From assembly GCA_028532985.1 (NCBI GenBank), contig JANCIK010000004.1:3472001-3536000 (forward strand): a DNA stretch of 64,000 nt, read 5' to 3'. Under the pieces are notes generated by a model. That model made no database searches. It was not told where the DNA came from and was given only the letters and a program-made list of their open reading frames with translations. Of the stretch, positions 1-10,358 are shown in pieces (the stretch's first letter is position 1; each line of letters starts with the position of its first letter). This DNA comes from Stropharia rugosoannulata (Eukaryota; Basidiomycota; Agaricomycetes; Agaricales; Strophariaceae). The position numbers and the translations under genes were made by a program.

Positions 1-143
1 CTGCCCGCGCTTTAGAATCCTATTGAATTATGTCACGACAAGTGCTCTCGATAGATCCAAATCCAAACCCCCTCCGGAAACTAGTATTCAGGAAGCCAGT
101 ACATCAAGGGCATTCTAAATCTTAAATACATCTTACTGTAGAT

Positions 144-599
144 TTACATTGAGTTTATAAAATATTTAAGGATTTCGTTGACCCCTCCAAGTCTATCGTG
201 AGAATTGTACTTCGTCTTGTAGCTGTTGCCTGCATTTGCTTTGAGGGTCATTGGGAGCATGACAATGAAACAAGAAATAGAAATTGATTCAAACAGTGCC
301 ATAAAAATATGTATGTACGACGGCAATAAGCCAAGGAGAGAAGCAAGATAATATACTTCACTGTCCACGTCACGAGCTGCAGTACTCTGCCGAGATGCTT
401 CTGCGGAGTTGTGGCTATACTCATCGTCCTCTACAGTACCTCTGAAAGCAGAGGAGACTGTAGGCTGTGAGAAGAGCATTTCGACGTGATGGTAAGAGGG
501 AAAGAATGGGTGTGGGAAAGTGTCCCCCACTTCAACTTTTTGAGCGTGATCCGAAACGTCGGGACCGACCTCGCCACTGCCAGTGACTCGACGCGCCAT
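144..599 (-). CDS. Hypothetical protein, doubtful
   Basis: An uninterrupted 151-codon frame with a good ATG (codon at 597-599). The N-terminal 90 residues are hydrophilic and Ser/Asp/Glu-rich; the last third contains a hydrophobic stretch that may be translated intron or UTR. A plausible GT donor lies near position 345, so the true protein may end through a further exon towards the window edge. I recognise no family. It may equally be a chance ORF. Confidence 0.25.
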   Translation of the reverse strand: MARRVTGSGEVGPDVSDHAQKVEVGDTFPHPFFPSYHHVEMLFSQPTVSSAFRGTVEDDEYSHNSAEASRQSTAARDVDSEVYYLASLLGLLPSYIHIFMALFESISISCFIVMLPMTLKANAGNSYKTKYNSHDRLGGVNEILKYFINSM

Positions 600-1186
600 T
601 CGGGCGCTTATTGACGGTGTAATAAACAGATCAGTTGCTACTGCTTATTTACTATCCTTCGTGTACTGGCGCAAGAAACACCATGGGTTGACGGACTTGT
701 AGTGTTATTTACTTTATATATATCAAATGGGACTCTACTTATTAATTTCTCTTCATAGGTCAACTGATTCACTACACTAGAGGATCCTTCCGCTTCTCAA
801 AGTTGGTACACAGAATTCCGCAAGTGTGATTACAATTCTAGATTGATGTCTATGATAGTGCATGATTGAGTTGGGATCGTAATTAACATCGCAGTACTCT
901 ATATGTAGATGTGTATGCATTAAAGGATTTGAAAGCAACTAAAAACTATGCCACAGACAGGCAAGATGCCCTGCAGGTCAATAACAAATCGGTATATGTA
1001 TATGTAGATATATCAGAGCACCAGCAATGACGAACAAAAGTGGTACATAAATTATGGTTTACCATCGTTGCTACTGGCATCTGCCCAGTACCCGTGAAAT
1101 AGATAAAGCAGCTTCCTTTCCGGTACTTTTCATGTGTCGTATCGTCATGTGGGCGCATAACCCATTCACTCTCAGGTATCATGTGC
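600..1186. other. Intergenic, no gene seen
   Basis: AT-rich spacer holding the 3' flank of the GTP/GDP carrier gene. Short frames only, no recognisable domain or RNA. Confidence 0.6.
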
Positions 1187-2443
1187 CTAGACGTACTTTG
1201 CGAACAGGGGAATGAGTGATTGCGCAAGGGTATAGCTGAACACAAGCTTGGGGCCAACAACAAGGATCTGGCAAAGCGGACCATCAGCGTCCATTCCGGA
1301 GAAGTAATCGCGCGCAGCTGACCTTGGGTGTAAGTCCCTTGAAGAAGGCAGTTGGGCCCTCGTTCTTGATGAGCTCCTTGACCACCGTCACACCAGACAC
1401 CTTGCGCTCGAAGTTGGCGTTTTGAATGCGAGTCTTGACGGTATCAAGCGGGGCGGCGACGGTGATTGACGCGACGGCGCCAGCGATAGATGCAATGAAG
1501 TTCTGGCCCCATGTCGCCTTTGAGTAGTCCGACACGCCAAGCACGTACTCCTTCGTCACGGCCGAAGCACCGAACAGCTACCAAATGTAGAAAAAGAGGA
1601 GATGATGAGCAACTGCATTGCGAGTAGTAATGCAGTAGCACGTACTGCGAAACTGCCGGGTGCATTGCGCGCCATGGTCCATCCCCAACCGCGGTAAAGT
1701 GTTGTGCCCTCCTCCGCAAAAATGCGGATGACACCACGACCACGAAAAGCCTCGGGGTTCACCTGACGCTTGATCTTGAGAGCATCGAGGGGGAGTAACA
1801 CCTATATAGAGAAAAAATACGTGTCAGTTACAAGCCGAGCATTTATAAACGATAAGATCACGTACGACTTCACCAATGCCAGTCAAACTGAAATGAAAGT
1901 TTGTTTAGAAATGACGCATATAGGCACTATTAACCACGCCACGCCGTCATGCATAGCTGCTGCATTCGCAAGGCGCGGCGCAGCAGAGTGAATGCCACGC
2001 ACCTCCCCGCAGCGGCCTGCATCATCATCTTGCCCTTGCGCTCACCAAAAGTGTTGGTGAACTGGGTCTTGTAGTGCTTGTTGATGATGTCGTTGAACCA
2101 GGGCTGTCCACCAAACTTATATACGCGCTGCGCGACCTTGTACCCCGCAGCATACCCTAGCCCGGGGAACAAAGAGAGGAATTTGGCAACAGCTGGCTTC
2201 GACGCCGAGTCGCGGAAGATGATGGACGACAAGTTCTTCCCTGATACCTATGCGCAGAGTAAGTCAAACTCTCCTGACTTCGAAGGTTCGGAGGCAGAAC
2301 AGCACCTTGTCTTTGTTGCTCATCAGGCGCTTCGCGACTGTGTCGACGGGGTGGAAGATGAGGAGTTCAGCAATGCCCGACGTTCCTGAGCCAAGGATAC
2401 GGGCAGCGCCAGAGTCCTTTCCGTTCGACGGCGGGGGAGACAT
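1187..2443 (-). CDS. GGC1: Mitochondrial GTP/GDP carrier
   Basis: Mitochondrial carrier family (SLC25) protein, closest by recall to yeast Ggc1, which exchanges GTP for GDP across the inner mitochondrial membrane and affects iron homeostasis. At least five exons join in frame. Exon 1 (2306-2443) carries the first carrier signature FHPVDTVAKR. Exon 2, from 2247 downward, has LFPGLGYAAGYKV and VYKFGGQPWFND, both characteristic of Ggc1. A short exon encodes SLTGIGEV, followed by LLPLDALKIKRQVNPEAF and the third signature APLDTVKTRIQN. The last exon reads ILVVGPKLVFSYTLAQ and ends with a TAG at 1187-1189. Length is about 300 residues, normal for six-helix carriers. The start is the first ATG in frame. 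The three P-x-D-x-x-[KR]-x-[KR]-type signatures all look intact. Confidence 0.92.
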
Positions 2444-3107
2444 GATGGTAGGAGGGAGGAGGATTCAGGAAGGAGAGTGTGTGCCTGACGCGGTCGCCGA
2501 CATCGTCCTGTTCAGACCGAAAAAATCAAAAGGTTTTGGTCAATAGAAGTAAATAGTCGGCCCGTCCGCCCAGATTATCCGCTTTTGGGATTTTGTTTGG
2601 GATAGAACCCACATGCAACCCCAATGCAACCCAAATGTGACTGAACCTCAACTGAACCTCAACTGAACCTTAGTCCTTGACAACCCAGCTTCCACGAGTT
2701 GTCCGTTCTACTTTGCATCTGCTTCGAACGGAAATAAAAAATCGATGTTTAAGGAGCGTCAGCGATTCAGCATCATCCTAAGTAACGACCAACAGATCAT
2801 ATATGATGCATTCTCACATCTGGAAAGTTGCATGCACCTAGTGAAACATTCAAATACAAGCAGACCAGGAACTTCCACAAGCCATCTTTCTCTTTCTCTC
2901 GTCTACATGACTATGTATCTTGTCCCTCCTTCTCTGAAAACAGCCAACTTCGTCAGAAATGCGGGGGAAAATGATGAGATAAACTTGTGAAGGCCTCTTT
3001 GATCGGACGCCAATTACAATATTTGTGGATCTTACACTCGCTTTCTAGATTGGGACCTATGGTGCATATATAAATGCCTAACTGAAATGTTAGGATAACT
3101 CACCCAG
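2444..3107. other. Intergenic between divergent genes
   Basis: Promoter region shared by the minus-strand carrier and the plus-strand DUF6534 gene. It contains a short tandem repeat at 2641-2670 and a TATATAA-like element near 3066. I could not identify the first exon of the DUF6534 gene here. Confidence 0.5.
2641..2670. repeat. Short tandem repeat, 11-bp unit
   Basis: The unit ctgaacctcaa is repeated almost three times in direct orientation, 200 bp upstream of the carrier start codon. It is non-coding. Confidence 0.8.
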
Positions 3108-4349
3108 AATCAAACAACAAGTTTTTGGCCGGATTTTTTCTTTGGGGGTTATTTGGAATCATTTCTATTCAGACGTGTGAGTTGCCATAAACTCAACGTC
3201 AATAGGTTACTGACCAACTCTGTTCGATTTAACTTCAGATATATACTGGCAGTCATTCACCCGAGACCGAGCCCTACTCAAGGCAATGGTCTATTTACTA
3301 TATGTACTGCAAGTGGCTCAGGTTCTGTTGGTGACGCAAGACAAATTCGTCAGATTTGCAAGCCAGTACGGAAATCTTGACAACTTCGACACTGTCGGGA
3401 CTGACTGGATATCTGGAGGCATAGTCGGAGGTTTCGGTAAGCGTTTATTTTCAACTGTACTCTCAGGTTAAAGTTTATTGTTGATGCACCATATGACTTT
3501 CAGTAGCATTTATTGTACAAGTGTACTACGCCTGGCGTATCAATATTATATCGGGAAAAAGATCTCCGAGTGTAATCATCTTGCTGGTAAAGCTCTATAT
3601 TACGAGTTTGTTGTGCTATCAAACTAATGGAATTGGAATCTTTTTCAGTTGTCAGGTGTATCATTCGTCTCATCGGTAATTACTGGACTAGGCATAAGAA
3701 GTCAGGGGAAATACCGAAACTTAGGAACACTACCGCTTTTGATTGAATCAGGGGTATGCACTACCATGTCATGAATCGGCGCATTTTATATATTGATACT
3801 AACCACGTACTTTTACATTACCAAGTTCTGGCAAGGGAGCACAGCAATTTGCGATGTCACTATAGCCGCATGTATGGTTTATTATGTAGGGAAATCCCAA
3901 TGTTTACCTTTAAACAAAAGGAAGACTAATCATTCATGTCCTTTCTAGCTACAACGGAGTCTTCCTCAAGGCACCCAATTCAAAGGTACCACCAGAGTTG
4001 TGAACCAAATTATCCGGTCATCTATCGAGACAGGAAGTCTAACAGGTAATTGTACCCTGCCATACTCCGAGCTCCTTCCCCCAATTGACCGCCAAATCTT
4101 CATTCAGCCTCTGCTGCAGTGTTTACTTTGGTTGCCGTAAATGCTCCTGGAAATCATCCGTATTGGATATGCTCTGTTATTGTTATGCCCGGCCTCTACA
4201 CCACAGCCCTATTAGCCGTTCTAAATAGTCGCCTGACGTCAACCGTTACTATACATTCAACTGGACACGAATTACCCGAAGTTGAATGTTCTCTGACCAG
4301 AGCGCCAGTTTTTGCCACACATCGTTCAACCATCTCAACAACAGCATAG
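3108..4349 (+). CDS. DUF6534 multi-pass membrane protein, N-terminus unresolved
   Basis: A multi-helix membrane protein of the DUF6534 type, a large Agaricomycete family of unknown function. Seven exons join in frame: up to 3176, 3239-3436, 3504 to about 3588, then exons ending near 3752, 3880 and 4044, and a last exon to the stop at 4347-4349. Typical family features are the LLKAMVYLLYVLQ helix after YWQSFTRDR, the AWRINIISGKRS loop, FWQGSTAICDVTIAACMVYY, and the NHPYWICSVIVMPGLYTTAL helix followed by LNSRLT. The reading frame is open throughout. The first helix starts at GFFLWGLFG, but no in-frame ATG exists between it and an upstream TGA (3083-3085), so either a short first exon lies upstream or the gene has lost its start. 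A cacccag acceptor ending at 3107 is the likely splice site. Confidence 0.75.
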
Positions 4350-4688
4350 TGACTTAAATTATGTGATATAAGGCAAAGCGGCTGAGAGCAGTTCACTGCC
4401 CATGGGCCAAGAGATATGTATATTTTCACTATTTGTTCTCGACAACGGCTTTGATTTTTTGTTTGTATTTTTTTTAACCTTGTACCAAATCAATTTTAGT
4501 GTTGTTTACGAATAAATTAAGCACGTTCTATACCTACTTTAAAGTTTACTGTACCCACCAAAACTGATAGGCGCCCATGGCCGAGTCATTCGGGAGGCGA
4601 CTTTTCGGGCCCGAACGCGCCGGGCCTGCCAAACATCAGCTCATAATCACAATTAATCCCACGTCAATTTTCTTCTTCCCGCACCCCC
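4350..4688. other. Intergenic
   Basis: No gene seen. It holds the 3' flank of the membrane protein gene, T-runs and, at 4565-4635, a GC-rich patch that may be the promoter of the next gene. Confidence 0.5.
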
Positions 4689-5215
4689 ATGTCCAACCCG
4701 TTGTTCGCTGCTTCCGTACCCTATTTCACTCCTGAGCCTATCCATAATCATGTTTCCAACTGTCGCAGCTTTCTCGAATCTCTGGTGTCTGTCCGTACAG
4801 CACTGACGACACTGATCGAACAGAGAGAGTGCACTGACGTGGAGCCTCAACTGCCGCAACAGTCTAACAGAGAAGTAATTTTCCCCCTCCAATCCAATCT
4901 CTTCTTCTTCGTACATACTTTCTTTTCCTTTTCCAATCAATTTGTGTTCTGTGATCCATTCATGAGCGCCTGCCCCTCAAGTCACCGCAGCAGAGAAGAA
5001 GCCGGGAAGATAGTGTGATTTCGACTGCATCAAGAACATCAAGTCGCGTGAACTTCAAGTTTCCTAGGCTTCAAGGTGCTCAGCTACCAAGAGAATCATC
5101 AAGACTTCAAGACATGTGTGACAATGAAGATAGTATGTGTGATAAGTATTATACACCAAGAATGCTTTACGTTTATGTGGGAATTACGTGTTTTGACATA
5201 GAGAATAAGGCATAA
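4689..5215 (+). CDS. Small Ser/Arg-rich hypothetical protein
   Basis: Exon 1 (4689-4874, 62 codons, MSNPLFAASVPYFTPEP at the start) ends at a gtaatt donor; a pyrimidine-rich intron ends at ctcaag (4981); exon 2 (4982-5132) continues in the same phase with SPQQRRSREDSVISTASRT, a basic Ser/Arg-rich stretch. A third exon (5202-5215) gives the stop at 5213-5215. The second intron (5133-5201) is 69 nt, a multiple of three and free of stops, so retaining it would insert 23 residues and end at the same stop. Spliced length is about 112 residues. No family is recognised. The amphipathic segment SFLESLVSVRTALTTLIEQ suggests a helical N-terminal half. The in-frame junctions support a real gene, but there is no homology evidence. 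Confidence 0.45.
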
Positions 5216-5507
5216 GGTGCGGTTTATAACCGGCATGGTTCAGTATGATAGCAAGAAGACTCAACAGCAAGAAGCAAATCAACAAAAGAGCGTGACACAA
5301 GATGAAAGCAAGATATATACCTTCAAGAGTGTGAGATGCGAATGTCCGGTGAGAAAACGATTGGAACTTACAGCAAATTAACAATTGGAGCCACCGTTCG
5401 AATATTCTTCAGCGGTGGCGGATATCACACAGCTTCAGTTTGAGAAATTTGATGTTTTGACGGATCCGCCTTGCATTTTGCTACCAACGTGGCACGCCAA
5501 GTCAGTA

Positions 5508-6080
5508 TCAGCGCGACAAGAATCGCAGAAAGAAAAAAAGACAACAGACCAGCAAAATATGTCGCGCCCATTCAACGACACATTGTGGGCGCAGAAGACT
5601 ATCGGTATTGATAGCAGTAGTGGAATGGGGGTGATCCTGGGGCTAAATTAAAGTGATGAGCATGTATTTGACGCGAACTCTTTAATTAAACACTAACCTC
5701 GGTGGCTTTGGCGTAAACAATGGCCTTGCGATGCAACTCAGCTTCCTCAGAACGGCAAAAACCATATGTCGACGCATACCTTCACGACAAGGGTTCCAAC
5801 AGGTGCAGAATAGGCGCAATGAGAAGGCGGACGCGACGGGTAGGCGCAATTGGGCAGGACGGCGCGGGACATGGGCAACGGCGTGTAGTGAGTGACATTT
5901 TGGACATCCAGGTGAGTTTTCATAGCTCGATTGTCGTTACAAACTGCCATTCGCGACATGCGGTTCGCCCGAGGTGCCAGATATCGACGACGACGCCAAG
6001 ACCAAGTAGCCACAGCAGCACCGGCACGAAGAGGTCCACCAGACACACAGGCTGGTCAAAAAATAAGGACTCAATTTTGG
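5508..6080 (-). CDS. Multi-exon membrane protein, family unknown (N-terminus partial)
   Basis: Assembled from splice signals. Exon A (5945-6080) encodes KIESLFFDQPVCLVDLF followed by a strongly hydrophobic segment (PVLLWLLGLGVVVDIW) and TACREW. A gtttgt donor joins it to exon B (5698-5779), which encodes YASTYGFCRSEEAELHRKAI and VYAKATE. A gttagt donor joins that to exon C (5508-5636), ending in HILLVCCLFFFLRFLSR and a TGA at 5508-5510. All three exons join in phase, which is the main evidence. The product has at least two membrane segments, one of them at the extreme C-terminus. The acceptor at 6081-6082 follows a long pyrimidine tract; the start exon lies upstream (perhaps in 6080-6270) and was not resolved. 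No family is recognised. Confidence 0.5.
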
Positions 6081-7495
6081 CTAAGTATGCGGGGTAGAAA
6101 CAGATGGAAAAAAGAGAGAAAAAAGAGAAAAAGAGGCGGGGAGAGAAATGGGGCCTGCCCTATACATATACAGATTGTGAGTGCCCTTTTCGGTTCAGAC
6201 GGCGCTCGGGAAGACCATCCAGAAAAGGTTTTTTCGGAGGTAACATAGCCGTTTCATAGGGTCCACTGTCTGAAATCAGGAACACGGCAACCATAGCTCG
6301 AAGTATTAGTACTCTTCAGAGTGTCAAGTAAATCCCTATTCTCGAAAAAGGTGCGCTGTATCCTGAACAGCGCAAGAAAGCTAATGCAGGAGAGGTAGAT
6401 TCTTTGCGGTCCAAGGTACCATACGCCAGTCAACATAAGAGTCTCCCTCCCCCTCCCATTTTTGTCTTCGACACCGGAGAATCATGACCACTGTAACAAC
6501 AGACAATTTGGAACCGGAAAGCCTAGAAGGAAATGCACACGCAGAAAAAGAACGTCTTGGTCGCGCCAGTCAGTTACGGTTCAGATTGACAGACCATTCG
6601 AACTCTCCCCCATCTTGCTATCGCCTCAAAGACAAAAAGCTAGACAGCTAGACAGCTAGACAGATCCCATCTTCGAGCAAGAGCAAGGGAGGTATAGCGT
6701 CGCATACCGCCGTTACCATCCATCCACTCTTGTTTACAGAGCTATCTGGCAGTAATTCATTCTTTGCACGGATTTTCTCTCGAGTTCGCCGTATCTCTCG
6801 TCCAGTAGCAATGATGCATTCTCTCTCGCGTTATAATGGGATTCCTCTGTCACCTCCACACTGGACACCTTGCTTTTCTGGTTCGCGTCGCCACTTCTGT
6901 CGTCCCGCCGTTGACTCTAAGTTAACTCTGTTCTGCTTCTGGTGTGACAGTCTCGTCACAGTCACAAGCCACCCAAGTCCATCGGTGGTCAACGAGCCTT
7001 TGAAAAATAATCCAGGCTGAAGCCAAGATGCTAGGCTGTGGGGAGGATACTACAAGAGGAAGGGAAGAGCCAGTAAAAATCCCAGATGCTGCGACTTGGA
7101 AATGATGATTATGCAGAACGAGACTCTTCAATATCGTTTCAAGACCCCAGAAAACCACGTCGCAGACGCAAGATGCAGCAAAATCAGACATTGTAAGGTC
7201 TCATACCCTAGAGAGAGACGCAGAGAACAAGAGACTGCTTCGAAGATTTTTTTTCCTGTCTGAAATCGACGGCCGGCACTGAACAACGTCGTGGCGACTT
7301 TTCAACCTTTTGAGGGTCTAACAATCCGTATTCTGGAGGTATTCTGCCTCAGGTACCCAGAAACCTGGCCCGGTAGATGCAGAGGATCGTCGCAGACATG
7401 TGGTTGGAACGGTGGAACGTATTCAGCATGCAGGTGTCGCCAAATTTCAGCGTTTGCTGTCGTCAGTGAAAAAGATGAGAAAAATGCTGAAGTGT
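6081..7495. other. Gene-poor spacer
   Basis: It may hold the first exon of the minus-strand membrane protein gene (6080-6270). Beyond that I see only short frames, an 8-bp tandem repeat at 6639-6664 and pyrimidine-rich tracts. Confidence 0.4.
6639..6664. repeat. Tandem repeat, unit gctagaca x3
   Basis: Three exact consecutive copies of an 8-bp unit in non-coding DNA. Confidence 0.85.
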
Positions 7496-7528
7496 GCGCA
7501 TATAGCCACTTTCAGTGGCTATATGCGC
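7496..7528. repeat. Perfect 15-bp inverted repeat (hairpin)
   Basis: The left arm gcgcatatagccact and right arm agtggctatatgcgc are exact reverse complements separated by only ttc. The outer half (gcgcatat) matches a motif that recurs between genes elsewhere in the window, for example at 20687-20725 and 61152-61223. Confidence 0.9.
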
Positions 7529-10263
7529 CAGGATATACTGTTGAGCGACGCATGGACGCTCGGATTGCAACTTGGAACCTGGAAGAGAAAGGACGCACGT
7601 AGAAAACTGCTCTCGAAGCCTCGACCTTTCCTTCCCACTTTCCCCCACCGAACTCCCAGCTCTGGTCTACATAGCTGCCTGCTACTTCCATCTACTGCAT
7701 CTTGGTGGTCGAAATAGTGTGGAGAGCCTGCAATGTAAAGTGATTTTGTGCAGCTTGCTCGTATTTCGTGAATGTCTGACAAATTTCTCTAGTTTTCTTC
7801 TCGAATTTCACAAGTCGATCGAACTGTGCATATATGCGTTTCTCTCCCTTCTTCATCTAGTCGCGGGGCGTTTGACTGCGTCGTGCGATACCAAAGTGGC
7901 GAGAAAGGGTTGGAATTGAAGGTGTGCGGGAGGAAGGGCCGTGGATGAGCGCTGAGCAGCGGTGATTCAAATGTGGAACATCATCATCTGGCTCAATAAA
8001 TATTCGGCAGGCCACGCTCCGCACAACGCTCAACCCACAAGTTTCAGTCTTGACCATTCTTGTGCTCCTGTAAGTTGCTATAAGCAGTAAATAGCTACAA
8101 AAGCTCTTCTTCTCCTTTGGTTTAATTCGTAAATGCTGATTTTCTCTTTCAGATTCCGAACTTCGCCACAACATGCAAACAGCATCATCAAACTTCCGAC
8201 GGCCCGTCAACCTTTCAACAGTCATCCTATGTGGAAATGGGCATAAGCAGTACTGTCGCATAGGTTGTAGAGCGAATCAGTAGCGATCAAACTCAAGAGC
8301 ACAAAGTGGCTTCTATTACAGCGACCGCTAGACGGTCACTGTGACCTGACATCAAGCAAAGCTACAGTCCGCCTTTAAATTTCTAGTTCGTCCTATCCAA
8401 ATGGTGTCCGAGATCCATGGAAATCTCTGATTAACGGAGGTTACACATACTACTAAAATGTTGTCGCCCAGAACCATCCCTCGTCCAAAACCGTTATTCT
8501 CTAGACGTCGGGTTTACATATCATAATGCGACTCCTTTTGTAGTCAGTGGTTTGAACTAGTAAGTCCTCATTAGATTGACTTTTCAGCACACTTACTCTA
8601 GATTTTAGTCGTTTACCCGACATAGATTCTGGTACTCTTTAAGCTAATTCAGCAGAGAACCCAACGATGATCCTGAATCCCGGTCGCTCGAAGGGCATTC
8701 CCCGTGCAAATGCTCTTGAATACTAATAAACACATCAACAATGTATGTGCGTAACGGCAGACTTAACCACGACACGTCCAATAAAAGTTGAAATTTGAAT
8801 ACACGCCTGTTAAGCGCCTGCTGAGCACTGCAGACGCGCGCCTCGCACTGTATACACGTCGGAAAGTACGCGTCAAGTACGCGTTGTGCCTGGACCACAC
8901 GCGTAATTTAACGTGAGAAAGGCAATTATCGCCGTCTTGTAAGTATGCATAGTTCCACCTTCACCGATACCATCATTTGGTCAAATGCACCATGATGCAC
9001 CCTGTCTGATTATTTATATGGACTGCCAGCTCTCCCGCTATCTGTCGAAAAGGTAAGAATGATTTGGGTCTACGTTTTCTGTATGCGAGATTACATATTT
9101 CTCACATCTTCATCCAGACAGCTTTGTCGAACCAGCTTTTCCAAACTGCTTCATAGATTGGACGACGAACCAACGACGAACTGGCCATAAATGAAGAATC
9201 ATGGACACCACATGGCTGCATTTCAAGGAAGGTCGATGGTTACTTTACATAGAAGAGGAAACTGTATCTGGTAAAGCAATTTGTCTGATTCATTTGTCTA
9301 TTGTCGGCTCACCCTTCGCACCTGCGCTGATAGATTCATGTCAATGTCAGTTCCGTTTGATGCTATCCATCGTTGGACAGTCCGAACATTTGCATTTCTC
9401 ACCCTACCTTCGTTCTCTGCATGCGATAGCAAACGGCAATCATGATCGGGGGCAAGACGCGAATAACTATGTCCGTGAAATCCCACAGGTCTTGACATTA
9501 CTATTCTGTCGATGTCTTCCGTATTGACATGTCAGACATCCGCCCACCACCGTCCGTTTATTTATTGTCTCTATCTTGTGTTATTCATACGGCATTATAA
9601 AGAGTGAGTTGCTTCCTGGATTCTTCATGATAACGCACTTCACGAATGCCACGTCGATCCCCTAATTTAGTTCTATATGCCACATTATGGAAACGCACGT
9701 ATATTCCGCGGCTGGTTAGCCACCTCGCACGCTCTGTGGAAATTGACGTTCCTCCACAATGATCGGGGTTGTGGATTAGCTGCTTCCCAAGCGCGCTACT
9801 ACGAATCATCGACACAGCATATGCTCTGATGCATAGCAGCAAAAGGATCGCTATAGGCTATCAGGCAGCCCGTTTCGCGGGGTGGAGCAAGCTGGGCTGC
9901 ATAATCCAACTCGGTGGATATAAATACCGACAGCGATCATTCCAGTCTCGTTCCAGTTTTCTCAATCGCAGGAAATCGCCGCTGACACCTAGGCCCCCTT
10001 TAACCCACACCTATCAAAACAGCGGACACCAGTGTGCAATCTATACCTTCAAGTAAATTCCCATCTGTCCAGACACGGTTCCGAGCCTTCTGGCCATCGC
10101 GCAGTCGTGACATGCATGGGAGAAAACGGACGCGTTCGTTGAACGAGCTTCCCTCCATGACAGTACGTTCCTGGTGTCTCGAGGGGGCAGTTGTGCCATC
10201 GCTTCTTCGACTGATGTGCCTGTTGTGTAACCGAAGAAATGGCTGGGGTGTCGACTGGACACG
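7529..10263. other. Gene-poor spacer
   Basis: Short frames on both strands, none with a recognisable domain. A minus-strand 134-codon frame (7857-8261) has an ATG but no family. A possible two-exon micro-ORF begins at 9018 with a gtaaga donor. A TATAAATA element occurs near 9920. Confidence 0.4.
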
Positions 10264-10270
10264 TATAAAG
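10264..10270 (+). promoter_or_regulatory. TATA box of the WSC gene
   Basis: tataaag in a GC-rich setting, 89 bp upstream of the WSC-protein start codon, a usual distance for a fungal core promoter. Confidence 0.5.
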
Positions 10271-10358
10271 CGCGTCGGCGGGACAGACGCGTCGGAAGGA
10301 CGTGCCAGCACCTTTTTGTCGTGTGCCTCAATCCATTAAATCTGGTATTTAAAAAAGA

